Shown one piece after another: positions 40,073 through 45,725 of a DNA stretch of 45,725 nt (position 1 is its first letter; every line of letters starts with the position of its first letter). Where the stretch lies: contig CADCDK010000018.1 in NCBI GenBank assembly GCA_902800185.1, positions 1 to 45,725 of the forward strand, written 5' to 3'. This DNA comes from an uncultured Prevotellaceae bacterium (lineage in GTDB: Bacteria > Bacteroidota > Bacteroidia > Bacteroidales > Bacteroidaceae). The translations under genes were made by a program, and so were the position numbers. A model generated the notes under the pieces. The model was not told the DNA's origin and searched no databases. It saw only the letters and a program-made list of their open reading frames with translations.

Positions 40073-42850
40073 ATGAAAAAGTTGCTTTCGCTTCCCCCCA
40101 ACCTGGTGGAATGCTTTCATGATATCACCGGATACAGTCGTGACGAATGGTTCTGCACCAACGACCCCGTAGGGCATAAGCTCGGGTCGGGTGGGGGAAC
40201 GACCCACCTGTTGCGACAGGCTTTCCAGGCCGAGGCTCCGGGCGAGGACTTCGCCCAATGGATGGCCTCTGGCAAGCGCATCATCCTGCATGCCGGCGGT
40301 CAGAGTCGTCGCCTGCCGTCCTACGCCCCTTCCGGCAAGATCCTCACCCCCATTCCCGTGTTCCGTTGGGAGCGTGGCCAACGCCTTTCCCAAGACTTGC
40401 TCTCGTTGCAGGTTCCTTTCTATGAACGTATCATGAACGCCGCTGACGACCATCTGCACACGATGATTGTCAGCGGCGATGTTTATATCCGCCAGTCGGC
40501 GGAGGGCATGCTGGAACCCCTCTTCAGCGAGGCTTGCCGCGATGCCGATGTCGTGTGCTTCGGCCTGTGGCTCAGTGCCGAGGTTGCCATGAACCACGGT
40601 GTCTTTGTCTCCTCGCGTGAGCGTCCGACCGAGCTGCGTTGCATGTTGCAGAAACCCTCTCCCAGCGAGTTGGGCGAGTTGCGGCGTGACAACTTCTACC
40701 TCACCGACATCGGCATCTGGCTTCTCTCCGACCGTGCCGTGGAGTTGTTGGTGAAGAAGAGTGGCGGAATGGAGAGTTCATCCCTCAAGGAGTATGATCT
40801 CTACAGTGAGTTTGGCGGAGCCCTCGGCTACGAGCCTACGCTTGCCGACGACGAGCTCTCGCAGTTGCGGGTGGTCGTCCTGCCGTTGCCGGGTGGCGAG
40901 TTCCACCATTTTGGCACCTCGCGTGAGCTCATCACCTCGTCGTTGTCGCTGCAGAACGTCGTCAACGACCAGCGTCAGATCATCCACCGTTCACGCAAGC
41001 CCCATCCCTCCATGTTCGTGCAGAATGCCGAGACCTGGATCACGCTGACCGAGTCCAACCAGAACGTATGGATCGAAAACTCCTGTGTCAGCGAGCAGTG
41101 GACGCTCTCCCACGACCATGTCATCACCGGCGTTCCCGATAACGACTGGCAGCTCACGCTCCAGCCCGGGCAGTGTGTTGACATTGTGCCCCTGGGCGAG
41201 ACGGAGTGGGTGGTGCGCCCCTATGGTTTCGACGACCGCTTTGCCGGCGACGAGCAACGGGAGCTCCGCTTCCCCGTGGTGAACAACGTTCACGACATGG
41301 GACTGGTGCTGCGCTGGATGTTGGGCAATACACAGCTGGCAGGTGGGCAGATGCTCTACCAGCAGGCGCGCAAGCTCAGTGCCGAGCAGATTTCCGCAGA
41401 GGCCAATCTGCGCCGTCTCACCGCCCAGCGTCGGGAGTTCCGTCTGCGGTCATGGCCCCGCCTCTCCTCGAACTACCGCCACAGCGTGTTCTATCAGACC
41501 GATCTCGATGCCGCCGCCCACGACTTTGTTGACGGTGGACTGCCCTTGCCCCATCCTCTGCCCGAGGACGAGCCCCTGCTCACCCGCATCAGCGATGCCA
41601 TGTTCCGCTCGCGCTTCCACTCGCTGAAAGGCAACGAGTCCGAAGCCACTGCCCACGAGCAGAGTGCCTTCTCCCTTTTGCGCGAAGGCGTGCTTTCCTC
41701 GCCCCTCGGCTCCCGCCCCTTGCCCCGCTTCACGATCTACAGCGACCAGATTGTCTGGGGGCGTTCCCCCGTGCGCATCGACATTGCCGGCGGCTGGACC
41801 GACACTCCGCCGTTCTGCCTCATGGAGGGCGGCAACGTCATCAACTTTGCCATCGAGCTCAACGGGCAGCCCCCCATCCAGACCTATGTCAAGCCCTGTC
41901 GTGAGCCGCATATCGTGTTGCGCAGCATCGATCTCGGTGCGACCGAGGTCGTCAGCACCTACGACGAGCTCTCCGACTATCGCAAGGTGGGCAGTCCCTT
42001 CTCCATCCCCAAGGCCGCACTGGTGCTGGCGGGTTTCCATCCCAGCAACTCCTCCGTTGTCTATCCCTCGCTCCGTCAGCAGCTCGAGGACTTCGGCAGT
42101 GGTATCGAGGTGACACTGCTCTCTGCCATCCCCGCAGGCAGCGGACTGGGCACCAGCTCCATCCTTGCCGCGACGGTGCTCGGCTCACTGAACGACTTCT
42201 GTTCGTTAGGGTGGGATCGCAAGGAGATTGGCTACCGCACCCTGGCGCTGGAACAACTGCTCACCACGGGTGGCGGCTGGCAAGACCAGTTCGGTGGCTT
42301 GCTCCCAGGCATCAAGCTCTTGCAGTCGCAGGCCGGACTCCACCAGAACCCCGATGTCCGTTGGCTCCCCACGGGACTCTACCGTCAACCCGAGTACCGT
42401 GCCTGCCACCTATTATATTATACGGGTATCACGCGCACCGCCAAGACCATCCTCTCCGAGATCGTGCGCCGCATGTTCCTCAATCAGCATGAGGAGCTGA
42501 ACCTCCTGCGCATGATGAAGAGTCATACGATGGCCATGTTCGATGCCATCCAGCATGAGGACTTTGAACAGATGGGACGGCTCATCCGCACCACCTGGCA
42601 GCAGAACCAGCAGCTCGACCGTGGCACGAACCCCGCCGAGGTGCAGCGGCTCACGAACCTTGTCGATGACCTCTGCCTGGGCTATAAGCTCCCGGGCGCA
42701 GGAGGTGGCGGCTACCTCTATATGGTTGCCAAGGATCCCGAGGCGGCAGCACGCATCAAGCAGATCCTGAACGAGAACCGGCAGAATGCCAATGCCCGCT
42801 TCGTCGATATGTCCATCAGCGAGACCGGTCTGCAGGTCAGCAGAAGCTGA
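40073..42850 (+). CDS. fkp: Bifunctional L-fucokinase/GDP-L-fucose pyrophosphorylase
   Basis: Phosphorylates L-fucose at C1 and then makes GDP-L-fucose, the donor for capsule and glycoprotein fucosylation. 925 aa, close to the Bacteroides fragilis protein (949 aa). The N-terminal nucleotidyltransferase half has GGGTTHLL (about 40-47) and IILHAGGQSRRLP then SGKILTPIPVF (70-97). The C-terminal GHMP kinase half has WGRSPVRIDIAGGWTDTPPF (about 562-581), the ATP loop AIPAGSGLGTSS near 686-697 and GAGGGGYLYMV near 874-884. All motifs are intact, so both activities are expected. C-rich composition and very high GC compared with the left half of the window. GSCFA gene follows 24 bp later. Confidence 0.97.
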   Translation: MKKLLSLPPNLVECFHDITGYSRDEWFCTNDPVGHKLGSGGGTTHLLRQAFQAEAPGEDFAQWMASGKRIILHAGGQSRRLPSYAPSGKILTPIPVFRWERGQRLSQDLLSLQVPFYERIMNAADDHLHTMIVSGDVYIRQSAEGMLEPLFSEACRDADVVCFGLWLSAEVAMNHGVFVSSRERPTELRCMLQKPSPSELGELRRDNFYLTDIGIWLLSDRAVELLVKKSGGMESSSLKEYDLYSEFGGALGYEPTLADDELSQLRVVVLPLPGGEFHHFGTSRELITSSLSLQNVVNDQRQIIHRSRKPHPSMFVQNAETWITLTESNQNVWIENSCVSEQWTLSHDHVITGVPDNDWQLTLQPGQCVDIVPLGETEWVVRPYGFDDRFAGDEQRELRFPVVNNVHDMGLVLRWMLGNTQLAGGQMLYQQARKLSAEQISAEANLRRLTAQRREFRLRSWPRLSSNYRHSVFYQTDLDAAAHDFVDGGLPLPHPLPEDEPLLTRISDAMFRSRFHSLKGNESEATAHEQSAFSLLREGVLSSPLGSRPLPRFTIYSDQIVWGRSPVRIDIAGGWTDTPPFCLMEGGNVINFAIELNGQPPIQTYVKPCREPHIVLRSIDLGATEVVSTYDELSDYRKVGSPFSIPKAALVLAGFHPSNSSVVYPSLRQQLEDFGSGIEVTLLSAIPAGSGLGTSSILAATVLGSLNDFCSLGWDRKEIGYRTLALEQLLTTGGGWQDQFGGLLPGIKLLQSQAGLHQNPDVRWLPTGLYRQPEYRACHLLYYTGITRTAKTILSEIVRRMFLNQHEELNLLRMMKSHTMAMFDAIQHEDFEQMGRLIRTTWQQNQQLDRGTNPAEVQRLTNLVDDLCLGYKLPGAGGGGYLYMVAKDPEAAARIKQILNENRQNANARFVDMSISETGLQVSRS

Positions 42851-42874
42851 GTCTGCCTATAAGTCCTGTCACTC

Positions 42875-43690
42875 ATGCAGTTTACGACCCCAGTAGCCAT
42901 CCCTCGTGCCCCGTTTACCATTGCTCCCTGTGAGCAGATGCTTTTCGTGGGTTCCTGCTTTGCCGATAGCATAGGCAGTCGGGCGAAGCAAGAGAAATTC
43001 CGCGCTGTCGTCAACCCCTACGGCGTGATGTACAACCCCGCCAGCATCCTCCATACCATTCAGAAGCTGGTCACCCCTGTGCAGACCGCCATCCTCACCC
43101 TCGGCACCAACCATGTCTATATCCTGAAGGAGACCGGCGAGATTGTCGATAACTGTCAGAAGCGGCCACAGCGCCTGTTCGAGGAGCGGGAGCTCACCGT
43201 GGATGAGTGTGCCGACTACCTGCGTCAGTCCGTCACCCTCCTGCGCGCCCTCAACCCCGCCGTGCGTGTCATCCTCACCGTCAGCCCCATCCGCTACCGC
43301 AAATACGGCTTCCACGAGAGTCAGCTCTCCAAGGCCACCCTCCTGTTAGCGGTCCGCAAGGTCATCTCCGATTGGGGGACAGAGCTCCAGTACTCCTTGC
43401 AATACTTCCCCTCCTACGAAATCGTCCTCGACGAGTTGCGCGACTATCGCTTCTACGCCCCCGACATGCTGCACCCCTCCGAGCAGGCGGTGGAGTACAT
43501 CTGGCAGCGCTTCGGCGATACCTATTTCAGTCCGGACACCCATGAGTTCCTGCGCCAGTGGAAGCCCCTGCGCGAAGCCCTTGCCCACCGTCCCTTCAAC
43601 CCCGACTCCCCCGAATACCAGGCCTTCCTTGCCAAGACCCGCCAACAGCTCCAGGAACTCAAGCATCGCTATCCCGACCTCCCCGAGTAG
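42875..43690 (+). CDS. GSCFA-domain protein (SGNH hydrolase-like)
   Basis: 271 aa, soluble, no signal peptide seen. Eponymous GSCFA motif at about 26-30 (LFVGSCFADSIG) fits the SGNH Ser block; LGTNHVYIL near 76-84 fits the Asn block; DMLHPSEQA near the C-terminus supplies the Asp and His. From this the protein is an esterase/acetyltransferase-type SGNH enzyme, perhaps de-acylating or acylating surface sugars; substrate unknown. It is the last gene of the YfhO/GH-A/fkp unit. Very GC/C-rich like fkp. Confidence 0.85.
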   Translation: MQFTTPVAIPRAPFTIAPCEQMLFVGSCFADSIGSRAKQEKFRAVVNPYGVMYNPASILHTIQKLVTPVQTAILTLGTNHVYILKETGEIVDNCQKRPQRLFEERELTVDECADYLRQSVTLLRALNPAVRVILTVSPIRYRKYGFHESQLSKATLLLAVRKVISDWGTELQYSLQYFPSYEIVLDELRDYRFYAPDMLHPSEQAVEYIWQRFGDTYFSPDTHEFLRQWKPLREALAHRPFNPDSPEYQAFLAKTRQQLQELKHRYPDLPE

Positions 43691-43777
43691 GAGGGAGGAG
43701 AATGAGTGATGGGTGTCTCATTTTGTACAAAGCAATGTTTTTTTGATGAAAATGATGATTGATTACAAAAATATTAT

Positions 43778-43785
43778 TATCTTTG
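43778..43785 (+). promoter_or_regulatory. -7 box of the ATPase gene
   Basis: TATCTTTG, 46 bp before the ATG at 43832. A 14-bp perfect palindrome follows at 43800-43813. Confidence 0.6.
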
Positions 43786-43799
43786 CAGTCGATATTAAC

Positions 43800-43813
43800 T
43801 TAATGCGCATTAA
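43800..43813. promoter_or_regulatory. 14-bp perfect palindrome in the ATPase leader
   Basis: TTAATGCGCATTAA, self-complementary, about 15 bp after the -7 box and 18 bp before the start codon, so it lies around or just after the transcription start. A likely operator-type site for a dimeric regulator; no regulator gene is adjacent. Confidence 0.5.
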
Positions 43814-43831
43814 ATTAACGGCCATTACAAA

Positions 43832-45148
43832 ATGAAATTCTACGACAGGGAAAAAGAGTTGGACGTACTCCGTACAAACTGGGAACAGACGTCAGAACGT
43901 GGACGAATGACGGTACTGATTGGGCGGAGACGCGTCGGGAAGACAACACTTCTGACAAAGAGTTCGGAAGGTAGTGAGCAGTCTTTCCTCTATCTCTATG
44001 TGTCTAAAGATAATGAACGGGTATTGACAGGAAAGTTTCAGGAAGCTGCCGAGCAGTCACTTGGCTTTCAAATTTTTGGTCGTGCGGAAACGTTTGCCCA
44101 GTTCTTTGAACAGATTTTGCGCTACGGACAGCAAAACCACTTTACGCTGGTGTTTGATGAGTTTCAGAATTTCCTGAAAATAAACCCCGCCATACCCAGT
44201 CACATACAAGACCTGTGGGATCGTTATCATGAAAAATCAAAGGTCAACATGGTGGCTTGCGGTAGCATATATAATATGATGCATAGAATTTTCGACAACG
44301 AGGACGAACCGCTTTATGGCCGTCAAGATTGTCGTTTGAATATGCAACCTTTCCGCATTCACGTGCTGAAGCAAATTCTCCACGATTACAATCCCAAATA
44401 TACGTCTGAAGACTTGCTCTGCCTGTATGCATTGACAGGGGGCGTGGCGAAGTATGTGGCCTGGCTGATGGATTCCAAGGCAACCACTAAATCGAAGATG
44501 TTGCGATGGGCTACACAGAAGGGTTCTCCCTATCTTTTTGAGGGTACCGAATTGATTATGTCGGAATTTGGCAAGGACTATACCAATTATCTAAGCATTT
44601 TGCAACTGATAGCTTCTGGTATGAACACACAAAGCGAGATAGATAGTATTATTGGAAAAAACACAGGGGCATACCTTGAAAACCTGGAAGAGGACTATGG
44701 TTACATCCACCGTAAACAACCTATGTTCAGTAAATCTGGTGGAAGGAACTCTCGATGGCAATTGGATGACTGTTTCCTGCGCTTCTGGTTTCGCTTTATC
44801 ATGCGCAATCAGGCTCTCGTCGAGATGGAGCGCAACGACCTGTTGCTTGAAATCGTTGAGAAAGGTTATGAACAATATACTGGACTTGTACTCGAACAGT
44901 ATTTCCGTCAGAAGTGGATGGAGGAGGAGCGGGTAACTATGGTTGGCAACTATTGGGATCGAAAAGGAGAGAACGAAATAGATTTGATAGCGCTGAACGA
45001 CCTTGACAAAACGGCCATAGTAGCTGAGGTTAAACGTCAGAAAAGGAAATTCAGCCCTTCTGAGCTTGCAAAAAAGGTGGCAACGCTGAATAAGGACTTG
45101 TCGAAATACACTGTTACTCAAAGGGGGCTGTCAATGGAGGATATGTAG
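43832..45148 (+). CDS. ATPase with C-terminal PD-(D/E)XK-like nuclease domain (DUF234-type)
   Basis: 438-aa soluble P-loop protein. Walker A GRRRVGKT (31-38) and Walker B VFDE (107-110) lie in an AAA ATPase of the archaeal/prokaryotic ATPase_2 kind (about 1-235), with a winged-helix stretch (about 255-320). The C-terminal domain has Asp384 and the motif Glu399-Val-Lys401 in ENEIDLIALNDLDK... AEVKRQKR, the D...ExK pattern of restriction-endonuclease-fold nucleases, as in DUF234 proteins. Lower GC than the adjacent fkp/GSCFA genes, so possibly acquired. Has its own promoter. Function of the family is unknown. Confidence 0.85.
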   Translation: MKFYDREKELDVLRTNWEQTSERGRMTVLIGRRRVGKTTLLTKSSEGSEQSFLYLYVSKDNERVLTGKFQEAAEQSLGFQIFGRAETFAQFFEQILRYGQQNHFTLVFDEFQNFLKINPAIPSHIQDLWDRYHEKSKVNMVACGSIYNMMHRIFDNEDEPLYGRQDCRLNMQPFRIHVLKQILHDYNPKYTSEDLLCLYALTGGVAKYVAWLMDSKATTKSKMLRWATQKGSPYLFEGTELIMSEFGKDYTNYLSILQLIASGMNTQSEIDSIIGKNTGAYLENLEEDYGYIHRKQPMFSKSGGRNSRWQLDDCFLRFWFRFIMRNQALVEMERNDLLLEIVEKGYEQYTGLVLEQYFRQKWMEEERVTMVGNYWDRKGENEIDLIALNDLDKTAIVAEVKRQKRKFSPSELAKKVATLNKDLSKYTVTQRGLSMEDM

Positions 45149-45185
45149 CGCGGCTTCCACTATGCGGTAAGCTTGTTACCTGCCC

Positions 45186-45204
45186 GTGGTACTGTGAGTA
45201 CCAC
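45186..45204. repeat. Small inverted repeat sharing the GGTACT half-site
   Basis: GTGGTACT (45186-45193), 3-nt spacer, AGTACCAC (45197-45204). The same AGTACCA core recurs at about 45218 and in the terminator-like hairpin at 45253. Confidence 0.7.
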
Positions 45205-45248
45205 TCAGTGGAATTCTCAGTACCAGCATGTGTTTAAAACTTGGAACT

Positions 45249-45275
45249 GTCAGTACCAACCCGGTTGGTACTGAC
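45249..45275 (+). terminator. Strong hairpin with T-run after the ATPase gene
   Basis: Thirteen-base arms GTCAGTACCAACC (45249-45261) and GGTTGGTACTGAC (45263-45275) around one central base, followed by TTTTTG. It is about 100 bp after the stop at 45148, so likely a rho-independent terminator. Confidence 0.7.
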
Positions 45276-45483
45276 TTTTTGTATAGAAAATCCTTGTTCC
45301 CGTATCAGAATGCCACACAATAGAGCCTTGCATTGCTCAAACTGATATAACCAAAACCGTGAAAACCTGCTGGTCTGAACCAAAACCAGAAAAACCCATT
45401 TCTGCGAAATGAAAAACCCCGCTACGCTGAAAAACCTCCATCTCTCTCTATCTCCAAAGTCTAAAAATATTTTCTTGGTTTTT

Positions 45484-45604
45484 CTTCTCGAAAGCTTCCG
45501 CACGCTGTGCTTGGTTCTGTGCCGCCAGGAAGTTAGTGGAAAGTTCACTTTCCCCACCTTCCTGCGCAACAGAACAGGTTCTTACGAACTAAGCTTTCGA
45601 GAAG
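45484..45604. repeat. 121-nt long imperfect inverted repeat
   Basis: Perfect 14-bp outer arms CTTCTCGAAAGCTT (45484-45497) and AAGCTTTCGAGAAG (45591-45604). Inside, TTCTGT (45515-45520) pairs with ACAGAA (45569-45574), CAGGAAG (45526-45532) with CTTCCTG (45558-45564), and GGAAAG (45538-45543) with CTTTCC (45548-45553), closing on a TTCA loop. The whole element could fold into one long hairpin. No coding sequence or transposase was found, so it may be a structural RNA or a MITE-like element. Confidence 0.75.
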
Positions 45605-45725
45605 TGTTTTTGCGGTTTTTGTCTTTAGGAGGAAAGAGCCCTACCGCCTTGTCCAGAGGTTTTGTCGTTGGAGTGGTTAGTTGGAGGAGTTGTTACAGTC
45701 GTAGCAAATCCTTGACGGAATAGAT

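Larger units (their letters stand above)
45149..45725. other. Gene-free right end with palindromes
   Basis: About 580 bp with no convincing gene. It holds a cluster of AGTACC/GGTACT inverted repeats (45186-45275) and a long imperfect hairpin (45484-45604). An open frame on the minus strand (45234-45569, 111 aa) crosses both structures and shows no domain; I treat it as spurious. Confidence 0.6.

Noticed and set aside
45234-45569. 111-aa frame on the minus strand at the right end.
   Set aside because: It crosses the terminator-like hairpin and the 121-nt inverted repeat, with no domain or signal.
45484-45604. Integron attC site.
   Set aside because: No convincing GTTRRRY/RYYYAAC core sites at the ends, and no integrase nearby; the arms instead are perfect 14-bp repeats.

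Overview
The window looks like a chromosomal segment of a Bacteroidota bacterium, most likely a gut Prevotella or close relative. The evidence is protein content (Fkp, GH84 and sialidase enzymes, GSCFA protein, Bacteroidota-type LptD, DUF3791/DUF3990 proteins) and the many genes preceded by the phylum's TAnnTTTG -7 box, sometimes with a TTG/TTTG element 19-20 bp upstream. Base composition is uneven: the core is moderately GC-rich, positions 38-43.7 kb are very C-rich, and both ends (1-3.4 kb and 43.7-45.7 kb) look more AT-rich and accessory.

Region 1-3.5 kb: the 5' part of a type I restriction-modification methyltransferase gene (hsdM) runs off the left edge. Four small genes precede it on the same strand: DUF3791, DUF3990 (ADP-ribosyltransferase-like), a second DUF3791 and a 78-aa unknown. 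A 1.2-kb gene-free stretch follows, with 35-bp tandem repeats and GC-rich hairpin units. Region 3.5-19 kb is housekeeping: membrane pyrophosphatase (hppA), asparagine synthetase A (asnA), LptD, a PlsC-like acyltransferase, a metallophosphoesterase, a stand-alone MetH reactivation domain overlapping dihydroorotase (pyrC), a DUF4369-like lipoprotein, a small membrane protein, a DivIC-like protein, dnaX, an HD hydrolase, and queF with a preQ1-I riboswitch in its leader.

Region 19-28 kb: a secreted sialidase, mnmA, two paralogous outer-membrane beta-barrel proteins flanking a lipoprotein, and a GH84 beta-N-acetylglucosaminidase. Region 28-34.7 kb: a nitroreductase; an apparent operon of a stand-alone class II ribonucleotide-reductase accessory domain, folB, a SPOR-type amidase and an MCE protein; then dnaA and MTA/SAH nucleosidase. 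Region 34.8-43.7 kb: a tight four-gene unit, YfhO-like membrane protein, multidomain clan GH-A glycosidase, bifunctional fucokinase/GDP-fucose pyrophosphorylase (fkp) and GSCFA protein. Region 43.8-45.7 kb: an ATPase with a nuclease-like C-terminus, then a gene-free end with a palindrome cluster and a 121-nt imperfect hairpin.

Together, the sialidase, GH84 and GH-A enzymes point to foraging on host mucin-type glycans, and Fkp would activate freed L-fucose for the cell's own surface glycans. The strongest unusual signals are the riboswitch, the DUF3791-DUF3990-DUF3791-hsdM cluster, the detached cobalamin-enzyme domains (MetH reactivation, RNR accessory), and the right-end hairpin. No rRNA, tRNA, CRISPR array or insertion sequence was recognised.
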